From Hygrocybe punicea (taxonomy: Eukaryota; Basidiomycota; Agaricomycetes; Agaricales; Hygrophoraceae): DNA of 64,000 bases. The stretch lies in the NCBI GenBank assembly GCA_963556145.1, contig OY744473.1:3162001-3226000 (forward strand), read 5' to 3'. A model generated the notes under the pieces. It made no database searches and was not told the DNA's origin. It saw nothing but the letters and a program-made list of their open reading frames with translations. Shown here one piece after another: positions 1 through 10,759 of the stretch. The translations under genes were made by a program, and so were the position numbers. Positions within the stretch are counted from its first letter, which is position 1. Each line of letters opens with the position of its first letter.

Positions 1-700
1 CGCAACTTGATGACATATACCCAACCATGCACCCATGATCCCCATGCCGACTCATTTCACAGCCCAATATGCCTATTCCCAATGTGATCAAATGCCCCCA
101 CACAGGAACTGGGCAACAAAGCTGACCCAAAGCAACCGGCATGCCCCACCTCACCATACCCCATTTCCACACACATGACCCCATGTCCCATGCCTGTACA
201 CGTTCATGCATGACCATGAGGACCCATCCACATGATACGGCCACCGCCATCCATGTACCGAGCAACACCAGCCCATCTGCAACAATCCCATGGTCACATC
301 CCCCTTGGCCCCACACACAGAACACACTGCAATGGCCATACCCCAAATGGACACCCTTCCCATGCATCGTACAGCAACCCCACATCCCCCTGCATCAACC
401 CATGGCCAACAACCCACCCACCAACTCCGTACCATCTCATTCCACGTCCTTTTCCACATTCTACTGCTATTTTTCCACTTTTTAGCACATTTTCTCAGCT
501 TTTTTCTCACCCAGGGAAGGACTCATCATTCTTAGACCCCCATGGAGTAGACTAGTTTCTTCTAGTTTTCTCTTTGTTGTTCTAGTTTGTCCTTTTTGCC
601 TTTTCTCTTCCTTTTTGTTTTGTGTGTCTTTTGTTAGCGACGAGGGTGTCCCTTGGACCCACTTCACCATCATTTGACACTTCACAGTGGACAGACAGGA
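1..700. other. C-rich low-complexity DNA, possible retroelement tail
   Basis: The first 470 bases are rich in CCCA, CCAT and CACC words and open overlapping frames on both strands with no recognisable domain, so I do not call a gene. Near position 637 the sequence GCGACGAGGGTGTC closely matches GCGACGAGGGCGTC at 48908, just inside the 3' end of the TRIM described below, and both are preceded by a T-rich stretch containing TTTGTTTTGTG. It may be the internal tail of a related non-autonomous retroelement. No LTR is visible here. Bases 700-931 show nothing I recognise. Confidence 0.3.
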
Positions 701-931
701 TGTACAACATCAGCTATGAGATGTACTACCTGTACCAGAGTCACAGAACTTGCTATTATCACTGAGCCAATTCGATAAAAGCTGTGGATGGGTTAGTTTC
801 TGCAACAGAATATGCAGGCTATATACAAAGGAGAATAATCTTGTTGGAACAGGCCAGAAAGATGGATGATTATATCATTTAAATGCCTGAGTGCAATCCC
901 ACATGCCAGAAAAGGCAAACGTAGCCGTGCC

Positions 932-2067
932 TAGGCAATGACACAGGTACGGGTAACCCACGCGGGTTGCGGGTATGGGTACTGCTGGGTACGGGTACGG
1001 GTTACCTTGTTTGGACCTGGGCAAAACCCGTACCTGTGACCGCGGGTCTTGGTATACCCGCAGGTACCGGCCCAAACAGAGCCACACAGCTTCACAACAA
1101 ATACCGGCGTGAACAACGAGACCCAGCAATGCATCCGCGCTACCACAGGCTGCCCCACGCACGCACGCATCCGCGACAACACAGACGAAGCCGATAGCCA
1201 CCACTTCCATGGCAACACAACACCAACCGCCTGCCAAACGGCCCCATCCTCGCGCGAAACCGTGTCCCTACACGCCCACTGCAAGAAGCAACAGCAACCG
1301 CGTTGCACGACACCCAGTCATCAAATAGTGCCCCAATGCAAACCCCCATGCCCAAAACCCAACGGGAGACACATCATGCGCCCGCGTCAGCCCCAAACAC
1401 ACCGTCCCCGCTGCAAAACACGTCCGAACGCGTCTCAAGTCCCACCCCAGCCCCAAACCCCGCGCCCGTGCAAGAAAACGCGTTCAAACGCGTCCCAGAC
1501 CGTGGTCTCACAACACCCGACCATTTGACGCCCACACAGGCCCCAAAGCCCGTGCCCGTGCAACAGAACGTGCCCAAACGCGCCCCAGACCCCGTTCCCC
1601 CCCCAAGTACATGCCCACAAGTGCCCACAATCACGATGCCGCCGTCCAGACGCCGCAACTGCGAACGTCAAGGCTAAACGGCGTCGAAACGCGAGCTGAC
1701 ACGTACGCGACGACAGAGGAGGATGAGAGGGAGGGGAGAATGGGAGATGGTGCGGGGAATGAGGAGATGGATACGATGGGGGAGGGTCTCTCGCCCACGA
1801 GAACCCAACCCGTCACGTGGTTCCCAGCCCCCCCACTCCTCGCGTTTGCACAGCGCCACGTCAATTGACGTGCGTGTCAGTGACGCGAGGTAGATGTGGG
1901 CTGGAACCCGCCGGGTTTCCTGCGCGGGTCAATACCCGTACCCGACCCGCCACTACCCGCCATCTACCTGCTGAAAAAAGACCCGTGGGTAGACGGGTAC
2001 GGGTTGGAGCGGGTCTGGGTACGGGTTGGCCTCGGGACACCCGCGGGTATACCCGTGTCATTGCCTA
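932..2067 (+). mobile_element. Non-autonomous hAT-like element, GGGTA family (element A)
   Basis: The ends are inverted copies, TAGGCAATGACAC followed by runs of ACGGGTACGGGT-type words, and the right end is the reverse complement. The flanks are 8-bp near-duplications, GCCGTGCC (924-931) and GCCATGCC (2068-2075), the size expected for hAT elements. The interior is C-rich and contains a low-complexity frame of 159 aa (1049-1528, + strand) with repeated KTRPNASQ-like blocks and no recognisable domain. Near the right end sits the nested dyad at 1838-1890. No transposase is encoded, so it must be mobilised in trans. The same family recurs at 54144-56023. Confidence 0.8.
1838..1890. repeat. Nested dyad, copy in element A
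   Basis: The outer arms CCTCGCGT (1838-1845) and ACGCGAGG (1883-1890) are exact reverse complements. The 14-bp palindrome ACGTCAATTGACGT lies between them at 1858-1871, with spacers of 12 and 11 nt. Copies are found in three other elements in this window. Function unknown. Confidence 0.85.
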
Positions 2068-2377
2068 GCCATGCCAAAGAAAATGTCTTGGGACAAATGG
2101 CACTGCCTATATGGACACATCGAGATGAGTGCACTTGAGTAGAGCTACCAAAGTTCAGTTCAGTCCAGTTCAGACCATTTTGGCTGAACTCTGAACTGAA
2201 CTCCAGGTTCAGTTCAGGATTTTATGTGAACTGAACCTGAACCACCCTGAACTGTTCAGACTTTTTTTCATGGCCCAAACCTGGTTCATGAACCATTCAG
2301 TCCAGAAATTGTTGATATATTGCATGTCGACTGACTATCACATTTTGTACATATAAAAACCAGCTGCATGGTACTAG

Positions 2378-5300
2378 TTAGAGCTTAAATATCACCTGCA
2401 AAACCTGCTGCAGGGATTTCACTCTGCTTTGCCAAGATTTCATTCTCCTTGATATCATCTGCTGCCGAGATCATGCCAGTTTTGTATCCAACCTTGAGAA
2501 TTGAAACATGCGGGGCTTGAGAGAGTTGTGGAAGTCAGTGCCGATGTGTTGCATGCTTGAAAAAACAAATTCCGATGGAACCTAGGAGCCAGGAATAGCA
2601 AGGTAATCCCATGCAATATGGGCTAGGGTCAGGAACTGTGCCTTGTGATTCTGCAAGAAGGGTTAGCATACATCGCAGGTACCTATATGACAAACTAACC
2701 TTCCACCAGAGTAACACATTGACACATGCTATATCAAGTGGGCTTGCGAGGTACTCCTTTATTTCACAGCAAGGATCAGCAGCTGCACATTCAGCTTAGA
2801 CACGAGCCTGGACAGTTTGATGCATCCAAGCTGTGCTGTAGCTTGTGTCTGCATGGTCAACCAGAGATGACTCCACAGCTGGCACATCAATGTCAGCAGA
2901 TTTGTCAGAATAGTGGTCAAACTAACCTGATGTCAGCTCAACAGCAAATGAAGCACAATTGATAAATACTCACAACTTTGTAAAGTGTTTCCATCCCCTG
3001 ATCATGGTAACTTTTATCCTGATTGGTCTTAAAATACTCCAATTTGATGCTTGGGTCAAGCAATAGTGACATGAAATAAATATTGGTGTCATCCATATTC
3101 CTGTACCACTTGCGAAGGTTCACAAGGCCACTTTCCAGTCCATTGATGACCGGCGCATACTTATCAACTTGTGCCATGGTTTCCCACTTCTCTTGCATGA
3201 ACTTGAGGATAGGGAGAGCCTGCTGGATGGTCAGTCAAGTTGTGGCTGAGAGAAGCTTTGACATGCTGGAGCAGGTTCCTATGTGTAACCATTAATAAAA
3301 TAGGAGAATAGCAATTACAAAGAGCATACCTTTAAACAATCATGAAAAAGCTCCAAAAGTGTCCACTTGCTCACATTTAACTTGAACATCTCATAGCTCT
3401 TCATTCCAGTGAGGACTGGCACATGTCGTGAGCTGTCAGCCAGCAAGGCAAATTTTGTGCAGGCCTTGTCAAGGACTTGAGCTGTGTAACAATCTGAATG
3501 GGGGACAGAAACACACCAGTTGTACATCAACAAGTCAAGTAATGAGATTGTACAACAACATCCAATGAGTCCAAACCCACTTCAGGAGGTGAAGGGGCCA
3601 GATGTTCTCCTCAATACAGAGCTTGCTGAAGAATGAACGTGCTTGTGGAGACAAATGAACTTGGTTCACAAATGCAAGTGCCTAAAAGGTCCTTTGGATC
3701 AAAATCGGTATTGCGGTCTTCTTCATCCTCAATCATCATACTATCCATGATATCAAAGTGATCTTAAACATAATATGATTCTTCTTCCTCATTGTTGCAG
3801 TCCTCAACAGTGGCCTTCTTGCTCAACTTTTGCTTTATTAAATGAATGGGGGTCAGCACCGTGGCTGACATAAAGGCACTTGTTGCACAATTGACAGAAT
3901 GCTCCATGCATCATCAATGGCACTCCTTCACAACCCATCTCTTCTGAGCTTGGTTGATCTCCCTCACTACATGGTCAATCATGCTGTCACAAGTGGTCGA
4001 ATTGTCAGCAAAAACCCAGCTGAGCTTCATAAAATAGTCAATATCAACAAAAGATCATACTTAACAAAGATACCTTGTCTGGAGTAAAGATGCCATATTC
4101 CTTGAAAGTCTTGACAAGTATTTGGCCTGTGTTTGGCCCCATATGTGGCCCCTCAATCTCCATGAACATGAGTAGTTGCTCATGGAGCTCCCAGTTCCCA
4201 TCAGTCCAATGCACAGTGTCAGTGAGAAAAGGGTCAGGTGCTCATGATGTGCCAGCATCAAATGAAAATGAAATCAGTCTACCAAGGTTCTTGAACTGTT
4301 CCTGAAGAAGCCCCTTCACTCAGAGGGACTTGGCAAATATGTTATCAGCTATGGTTTGGCAGTGAGGAATGTTGCGAGGAAGCATGTTTGGGTGCTGGTA
4401 CTGGAGAAGGGCACGGAATGATTCTTTTTCAACAAGATCAAATGCCTAGATAAAATATTACTGCAGAAGATGGACAAGTGATTCGGACCTACTTACTTGA
4501 TCATCAGGAGGCAACAAGCTTGCAGATGTGTAACAGCAGCCCTCCTCATGACCACACAAGCTTTGGCAGTGCTACTAGAAATGGAACAATAGAGCTCTGC
4601 AGACTCGCAGTCCCACTACTGTCCTTGATAGGAGTGCAACAGTCATCAGGTTTGATTCCATGTTGTTTATAGAGCATGTGATAGTTGTTATAGTGCTTTC
4701 CCCCTTCATGACAGATGTGCATATGAAGTGTCGATGTGCTGCAGTACACCTTGAAAAGTGCCTTGTACTTGGTTTGTGGGTCCTGCCTAAGTAGATTATT
4801 AGACATCAAGAAAATTGAAATGAGAATTAATACTAACATGCAAATGTTACACCAATAGCCAACCACTGTTCGCCCATCTGCCGCGAACTTGCTGGTGAAC
4901 ATGAGATCAACATCAGCACATCTTTTGTCCTTAGCCTGTACCCTTGGCCCGCATTTCTAAAGCATAGTCAGACGGTACAAACACAGAAACAAATGAAATA
5001 ATAATAGATACTGATGAATCCAAAGCAGATAATTTACCAAGGTCCTCAAGCTGAGTGTCAGCAGTCTCCCTACTATCTACACTCATTGATTCATCTATGT
5101 TGTCATCTGTAGCTGCCAAATCGTCATTGTCATTGTCAACATTGATTGTCTTCTGGGCAGTTCCCACAGCAATCTTAGCTGTGGTCTTTGCCTTCTTCCC
5201 AGACAGAGCAGAGTCTTCATCTGAGTCGCTGTCAACAATTTTCCTCTTTGAGGCAATACAGGTGCTGTAATGTGAGCCAGCAACAAAGTGAGCAGGCCAT

Positions 5301-5488
5301 GGGACCTGTCACAATTGGGTATGCATGTCTTGTCGCAACTTCTCAAGTTGCGGGTGTGGAAGTGAAACAGTTGGTGGTGTCACAGCAGCTAAAAGAAGGG
5401 TGTTCTTAATGGGCACAATGCTGCTTTTGTCCTCAAAGAATTCAAAGTCAGATGGTGATGCTTTCCCATCAGGTACTTCACAAGGCAT
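2378..5488 (-). pseudogene. hAT-family transposase, degraded
   Basis: Minus-strand fragments in the right order match a BED-finger hAT transposase. Near the N-terminus is a BED zinc finger split by a short intron (WCNIC, then TLHMHIC about 4690-4860). Next comes a segment of the type FRALLQYQHPNMLPRNIPH (about 4370-4420), the WTLLELFHDCLK segment (3315-3360), MDDTNIYFMSLLLDPSIK (about 3040-3110), and a C-terminal dimerisation-like stretch with LAIPGS and FVFSS (2570-2610). Stops and frameshifts separate the fragments, so no full-length protein can be made. I place the likely start at the ATG at 5486-5488 because a TATAAAAGG box lies 34-42 bp upstream. Family assignment is firm; exon limits are approximate. 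Confidence 0.75.
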
Positions 5489-5521
5489 TGTTCTGTGACC
5501 TCACACAAATGAAATGAATCA

Positions 5522-5530
5522 CCTTTTATA
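5522..5530 (-). promoter_or_regulatory. TATA box of the hAT transposase
   Basis: On the minus strand this reads TATAAAAGG, about 35 bp before the first plausible ATG of the transposase. Basidiomycete promoters often lack strong TATA boxes, but transposons frequently carry them. The call rests on position and sequence only. Confidence 0.5.
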
Positions 5531-5774
5531 CCATGTTGACTAAGGTAGTTTAGGGTTGGCTTAGTAGCAGCTGTGTACAGAGATGTGAAGATATATCAGT
5601 TAGACTGTTTGGGACTGTTTAGAGATGGTCATGTCCTGAAAGATGTGTCTGAACCTGGAACCAGACCCTCAGTCCAGTTCAGCCACAAAGCTAGAACTGA
5701 CCTGAACTTCCAGTTTGGTTCAGAGTTTGAACTGGGTTCAGATTGGTTCTCAACCAAACTTTGGCAGCACTAGC

Positions 5775-6454
5775 TGGAACCAATGCGAAGATGAGTGAAA
5801 GTGAGTGAGAAGGTGCCATGGAAGTGATGTGATGGAGGGCTAGCCCTAGTGCCCCAGCGGCATCCAGGGAGTGGCGTTGCATATGAGGGACACTGTTGGC
5901 ATTCATATCAGCTTTGGGGATGACATTACCAACTCACATATTGGTGAACCCGCTATCAAGTATGAGCTGGAAGGAGTAGTGTTGCCTAAAACCGGTCGAC
6001 CAGGAAAAGCTGATCCTGGTCCTGAACTTTTGATGTACAACCAGGGGTTTCCTAGGCTCTTATTTTGTAGCCCTTGTTCATGGCTACAAAATAAGAGCCT
6101 AGGAAACCCCTGGTTGTGCATCAAAAGTTCAGGACCGGGATCAGCTTTTCCTGGTCGACCGGTTTTAGGCAACACTAGGAAGGAGTCGAAATTGACCCCA
6201 TAACTGTAATAAATGCTTTGTCGCTGTGACTTTTGTACAGCTGCTGCCAGGGGGTACTGTTGTGAGGGTTGGGGAGGAGATCTGGATGACATAAGTAATG
6301 CTGGGTGATGGTGGTCCCTTCTGATCCAATGTGATTTGAGTATGCCATAGCCAACAAGGGCTATGCAGGCTAACACCTTCTGATGATAGAAAATGATCTC
6401 ACTCTCATCGTTTTCTTCTTCAGCCATGAGAAGGATGAAGCCATTGTCATGCAT
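5775..6454 (-). pseudogene. Possible Harbinger-type (DDE_4) transposase fragment
   Basis: The minus strand encodes HSLDAAGALGLALHHI followed by LSLIFALVPA (about 5770-5880). This resembles the N-terminal region of basidiomycete Harbinger/HARBI1-like nucleases as I remember them. A 92-aa stretch rich in acidic and hydrophobic residues lies upstream (about 6180-6454). The reading frame is broken by the foldback MITE at 5977-6177 and ends where the hAT element begins at 5772, suggesting that both inserted into it. I could not find the catalytic half on the far side of the hAT, so the assignment is tentative. Confidence 0.4.
5977..6177. mobile_element. Foldback hAT-like MITE, 201 bp
   Basis: The element is almost entirely one inverted repeat. 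It begins TAGTGTTGCCTAAAACC and ends with the reverse complement, with a short loop near TTGTTCATGG. It is flanked by perfect 8-bp duplications GGAAGGAG (5969-5976 and 6178-6185). Its TAGTG start matches the ends of several larger elements in this window. An RNA read through it would fold into a stem of roughly 90 bp. Confidence 0.92.
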
Positions 6455-6764
6455 GGTACTGAAAAGGCAAGGCTGTTTGTATATGGTTTTGTCTAGGAAT
6501 GTGTCTATGGTCTGGACAGCGACATTAACTCAGACCCAGAAGTATTTTTCAATGTCCTACAGGGTCATATTTATGACAGGATTTAGTATCTGTGCTGTGG
6601 ATATTCTTCCAATCACATTGTTGTGCCACAGGTTCATGGCCGTGTCAGGGTAAACACACCTGTCAGGAAAATGTTGAGATTTTGACAAACCCTTATATAG
6701 CCTTAACAGGTAAATAAACTGTAAAATATATATCATTCTGACATGTCTTCGTATAAGGCCATAT

Positions 6765-7302
6765 TGTTAGAGGTGTGCAAATCCGGACAGAATGAAGTTG
6801 TCGGAGGACCGGAGGTGCGAACTCTTGAAGTAGTTTTGCTACTTCCTTAAGTCGTACTGAGTAAGCACAAATGGAGGGAGCAGAATTAGTCTGGAGGTTT
6901 GGACTAAAGATGGAGACTAATAGTGAGTTTAAAACGAAGCCCTAAGTTTAAGGATGAGGGGAACTCAAGTTGATTTTCAGAGTGGAGTTACAGGACTTGT
7001 AGTTCTAACTTATATACTTGGTAAACTAATTGTTAAGTCCTTAGTAATGTAAAGATAATAAGAACTCTGGAAGGGGCACTGGAGTTCAGAGAAGGATAAA
7101 AGTAACAAAAGGTTGCTATGTACAGTGACAAGTAAACAAAGGGAAAGAACAGATAGGAGTTTGGAGAAACAGAGATGAAGAAGAATAGAGTATAAACAAG
7201 GGAAGGAACAATAACATACACGAGAGGATAAGATCAGATAAAACGACGGAAAAGTCCGGAGTGGAGTTCATCAGAATTCTTCAGAGTTGCATAGATATGA
7301 CA
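6765..7302. mobile_element. Solo LTR (copy 1)
   Basis: The sequence starts TGTTAGAG, ends TATGACA, and is flanked by 5-bp duplications CATAT (6760-6764 and 7303-7307). It is homologous along its length to 8858-9346, in the same orientation. Because each copy has its own target duplication, these are two independent insertions, not the two LTRs of one element. The internal region was presumably lost by LTR-LTR recombination. Reading frames inside are not considered genes. Confidence 0.85.
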
Positions 7303-7851
7303 CATATATACATAGGATGGGTTGGCAAACTACACATAATATCCCTGAATGGTAGAGATTGATCACGTATGTCATAATGGGATTCAATTTACAGGTCAAT
7401 AATTCCTATGAAAATTGTGATAAAAATATCATGCCTTATAATCTGTGGTTGCATTGGAGTGCCAAGTCAGATACTTCTCCATTATGTCACTTGATCTTGG
7501 CTTGCTCATAATATATAATTCACCAAATGTGCAAGACTTGTCCTTTCTACTATAAGTCCTCAGTATTCCAGCACCTGGTGACAATGACAAACAGAAAAAG
7601 ATTGATGGCTCAGCTGCTGGTGGCCATCAAGACAGCAGGGCATTTATCAGATTCCCAAACCTCAATATAAATGGCCCACATGTTTCAGAGATATATTGCA
7701 TTGCCAGAGGGCACTCAGGGTGGCAGACCTTGCCAAGTCAGTGTCTTTGAAAGTATAATTATAATTAGTCTCAAGTATATTTACAATTGACCATAACATT
7801 TGTATTGATTGCATGACATTACATGAGATAGAGTCCTGGTTGATGAGGACA
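7303..7851. other. Unassigned AT-rich DNA
   Basis: Between the first solo LTR and the DUF6698-like pseudogene I see no convincing reading frame, repeat or TE terminus. It may be further decayed 3' sequence of that pseudogene, since fragments on the minus strand are amino-acid-like but interrupted every 20-40 codons. Confidence 0.3.
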
Positions 7852-9793
7852 CTATCTTGCAGAGGAGGAATACCAAATGATGATCGTTAGTGGTTGTTGA
7901 GCTGACATGAAAAGTGAGCCCTCAATGTTGGCTTCCCACACACTCTTCATCACCACATGCTTCTCCTTGATCCTTGCTAGAGCACTATTCTTCGAGGACA
8001 GGTGGAGAGCTGAGGAGGCATTCAGAAAGACCTGTCTGAGGTCAAAGTAAGATGGATGCAAGTGCACAGGGGATTTTATTGATTCCACCACAAAATAAGT
8101 TGATTCACGTCTTCTTGTTTGTCAACATCATTGAACAGATCCAGAATAGAGTTATAGAATCAGTCAGAATCAGTCATGATATCCATCCTCAAAAGACCAG
8201 TGAAGAAGTCAAAGTGAATCACACCTGATCACATAAGTAAAATGGGGGTCTGGAAGTGAATATCTTTACCTGAGTAGCAACATGCAATCGAAACCAGCAT
8301 GACACAGGTCATCCCATGGAGGTGAGCATTACCTGATTAGGTTGCTTTGTGTTCTTTATCAACAGAACTTGGAGAAGTGAATATGTGTTTGTAAGCCTTT
8401 GGGAATAATAATGAGCAAAATTTGGACTTTCATCTGAAACAAATTCACCAATATGAGAAGGGTTCTATGGAAAAGGCCATTGCAAGGATCATCCAGATTG
8501 TAGATGTATCCATGATAAAGGAAAATGGGCCATTGGTCTCCCAAGACCATCAAGACCATTCTTAATTTTTCTTTCACCCTATACCACGTCAGCGGTTGCA
8601 TGTCAGAACAACAAAGTCTCACTCATTATTTGCCCAGTCCATGCCAGCAGGACAAAGTAAAGCACCACTACATTTGTGGTGGAATCCTCAATCCACTTTG
8701 ACATTGCAGCTCAATGGAGAATTAAGGGCTTGGCTGTGGGGAGTCATCCAATCAAGAACTGCACCATTCAGGCTCTTAGTATCATCAAACCAGGCACTGG
8801 AGGCACCTTTCTGAATCTAAAACATGACAAAATTTAATGTGTTCTTTGAATGATAGGTGTTAGAGTTGAGCAGACAACTCCAGACAGAGCGGAGTTCGTC
8901 GGAGGATCGGAGATGCGAACTCTTGAAGTAGGTTAACTACTTCCTTAAGCCATACTGAGTAGGCACAAAGTGGAGCAGAGTTAGTCCAAAGGTCCGGACT
9001 AAGAACAGAGGATAGTGAGCTTAAGGCAAAGCCTGAAGTTTGAGAGCGAAAAAGACAGAGGGTACTCTAGTTGATTTTCAGAACAAAGATACAGGACATA
9101 GTAGTTCTAGCTTACATACTAGTAAACTAATTGTTATGTCCTTGGTGATGAAAAGATAATAGGAACTCCAGCAGGAGTACCAGAGTTTGGGGAAAGATAA
9201 AAGGGACAAAAGGTTGCTACATACAGTGACAAGTAAACAAAAGGGAGGAGACAGATAGGAGTGCAAAAGAAGATAAGAATAGAAATGAAATGGAAAAGTC
9301 CAGAGTGGAGATGGCCGGAGTTCATTGGAGTTGCATGAATATGACAATAGGATCCCACATACTAAATTGGCAATATGCTGGAATTCTTCCTCAGGACCAC
9401 TCATCAAGCATTCTTCATGGCTGGGTACTATGTGGAGGAGGTCCTTATACATGTGGTGTTCCCTTCTTTTCCTATGCAGTTTCAGTTATGTCCAAAGATG
9501 AAGATGAGTTACTCAGCAATGAAAGACTCCTCTACTTGCTCAGCAAGTTCTACCTCATGGACAATCCCATTAGTGAGCAGAGCATAGACACAACACAGAG
9601 CATGAATAGTCTGGCCAAAGTGTTGACCATGATGAACAAGGGGGTCCATTGCACTACTGCTTGGAAATGTCAGTGTCAGCTGGGGAAAATCATGATGAAC
9701 TGACTCACACCTTTTTTCTAGGGCCAAGCTGGAGTGTGTCTTCATGTGGGTGATGCCCAAGAACCAGAGGGGGTCATTCTCATCAGATGGCAT
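7852..9793 (-). pseudogene. DUF6698-like protein, pseudogene
   Basis: Minus-strand fragments in order give: a start region with FPQLTLTFPSSSAMDPL and HGQHFGQTIHALC (9509-9793); EEFQHIANL (about 9380); then, after an intron, IQKGASS, DDTKSL, GALLCPAGMDWANN (8640-8810); GDQWPIFLYHGY (about 8500-8560); IFTSPSSVDKEHKAT (about 8370); and SKNSALARIKEKH (about 7960). This order matches a protein family widespread in Agaricomycetes that I recall as DUF6698; its function is unknown. At least six stops interrupt it. Several fall where the family has arginine, for example TGA before GFHH. A solo LTR sits in its intron and the gypsy 3' LTR begins 22 bp upstream of the present start, so the original N-terminus may be lost. 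Confidence 0.65.
8858..9346. mobile_element. Solo LTR (copy 2) inside an intron
   Basis: Starts TGTTAGAG, ends ATATGACA, flanked by ATAGG duplications (8853-8857 and 9347-9351). Homologous to 6765-7302. On the minus strand the host sequence without it reads as a GTATGT...TTTTAG intron joining the codons for HIANL to IQKGASS, so the insertion is intronic in the DUF6698-like gene and need not have destroyed the protein by itself. Confidence 0.88.
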
Positions 9794-9814
9794 CGTGTGT
9801 GAAAGTGGGGTGTT

Positions 9815-10298
9815 TAAAGAAAAGGAGGAAGTCTGGGTTTCTGGTAGCGGTCGGGGGAAGAGTAGCTAGACTAAACTTAAAGATTACTGACTATGAATGT
9901 CCATGATTATATACTACTCGAACGACTTCAGGGCCAGTTTCTTCATCATGTGTGGCTGCGAGGAGGATAAGCTCCAAGATGAACGGCGTCTTGGTTTACT
10001 TCGTTGTCTATGCATTTTGGGGTGCCAACATGGTGGCCAATGGCTGCATTGTGGGTCTGGTGTCAGCAGACAGCTGATCTGGTGGTTATGCTGTGTGGTA
10101 TTATTGAGTGCCTATATGAGCGTGTGTGACGTTGGTGATTCGTTGGCGGTGATCGGATGATGAGGATAATCATATGGGTTGGGATACCATCGTCGATTGT
10201 CATCGATAATGTTCTGGACCCAGGTTATGACATTGTTGTGGGATGTAGAGTCAGAAATGGGGTCGGAAGCGGGGGTTAGATTGGGGTGAAAAGTAACA
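9815..10298 (-). repeat. 3' LTR of the gypsy element
   Basis: On the minus strand the LTR starts TGTTACTTTTCACC, directly after a G-rich polypurine tract (TTCCGGGGGTAT at about 10299-10310), and ends CTTTTCTTTA. It differs from the 5' LTR at 15 sites, 14 of which are CpG versus TpG/CpA (see findings). It carries more decayed CpGs than the 5' LTR. Confidence 0.93.
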
Positions 10299-10678
10299 AT
10301 ACCCCCGGAACAAGGGGAATTGTCCTGATTAACCGGAGGGAACACGGAGTCATACACGGTGGCACAGTCGATGAACTCGCAGTAGGGGTCAACGGGTTCA
10401 TCGGAAAACCAAACAGGAACAGTCGGGGGAACAGCAGGAGGGGGAGGCCCAATGGGACGTGTAGAGTAGAAGGTGCGGGGAGTGAAGAAAAGATCAATGC
10501 CAAGATGGGCAATGGACGACATAGGGTGAATGGAGCCAAAGGAAGAAGGAGGCATCAGGTCGATGGCAAAACGAACATCGTGGTCACAGAAGCGACATTT
10601 AGAATGAGGAATACAAAAGCGAGGAGGAAGGAGATGGTAAAAAGGGGAGGAAGGGAGAAAAACATCAGAGGCAGACAT
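10112..10678 (-). CDS. Extra ORF between pol and the 3' LTR (188 aa)
   Basis: An open frame starts at an ATG (10676-10678), 81 bp after the pol stop, and runs through the polypurine tract and 187 bp into the LTR. The N-terminal third is Cys/His-rich (CIPHSKCRFCDHDV, residues about 22-35), the middle is proline-rich (GPPPPAVPPTVP), and the end is polar. I see no signal peptide and no transmembrane helix strong enough to call it an envelope. A TATATA sequence about 50-60 bp upstream could be a private promoter. The position is where env-like or accessory genes sit in gypsy elements, but the function is unknown. The frame survives undamaged although pol has stops, which is worth noting but could be chance over 188 codons. 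Confidence 0.5.
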   Translation of the reverse strand: MSASDVFLPSSPFYHLLPPRFCIPHSKCRFCDHDVRFAIDLMPPSSFGSIHPMSSIAHLGIDLFFTPRTFYSTRPIGPPPPAVPPTVPVWFSDEPVDPYCEFIDCATVYDSVFPPVNQDNSPCSGGIVTFHPNLTPASDPISDSTSHNNVITWVQNIIDDNRRWYPNPYDYPHHPITANESPTSHTLI

Positions 10679-10726
10679 GGGGGTAAAGGGGTAAGAAGCA
10701 AAGGAAGAAGAGAAGAAAGGAAAACG

Positions 10727-10736
10727 GTATATAAAG
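10727..10736 (-). promoter_or_regulatory. Possible TATA box for the extra gypsy ORF
   Basis: On the minus strand TTTATATACC lies about 50-60 bp before the ATG of the downstream ORF and within the 81-bp gap after pol. The gap is otherwise pyrimidine-rich (CTTTCTTCT-type) down to the start codon, a common composition before fungal starts. Confidence 0.35.
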
Positions 10737-10759
10737 AAGAAAGATTAGGGTAGGCAAAA

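Larger units (their letters stand above)
2140..5772 (-). mobile_element. Decayed autonomous hAT transposon
   Basis: The terminal inverted repeats are TAGAGCTACCAAAGTT on the left and, as reverse complement, TAGTGCTGCCAAAGTT on the right. Both continue into about 130 bp of GTTCAG/CTGAAC subterminal repeats, as in many hAT elements. The interior encodes a degraded hAT transposase on the minus strand. The flanking 8-mers (CACTTGAG and GCTGGAAC) do not match, so the target duplication has been lost or one end is not original. Its right end is about 85% identical over roughly 75 bp to the left end of the non-autonomous element starting at 35105, which makes this family a plausible source of transposase for it. 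Confidence 0.8.

Noticed and set aside
6765..9346. The two homologous LTRs as ends of one retrotransposon
   Set aside because: Each has its own 5-bp duplication (CATAT and ATAGG) and the DNA between them is a DUF6698-like pseudogene, so they are separate solo LTRs.
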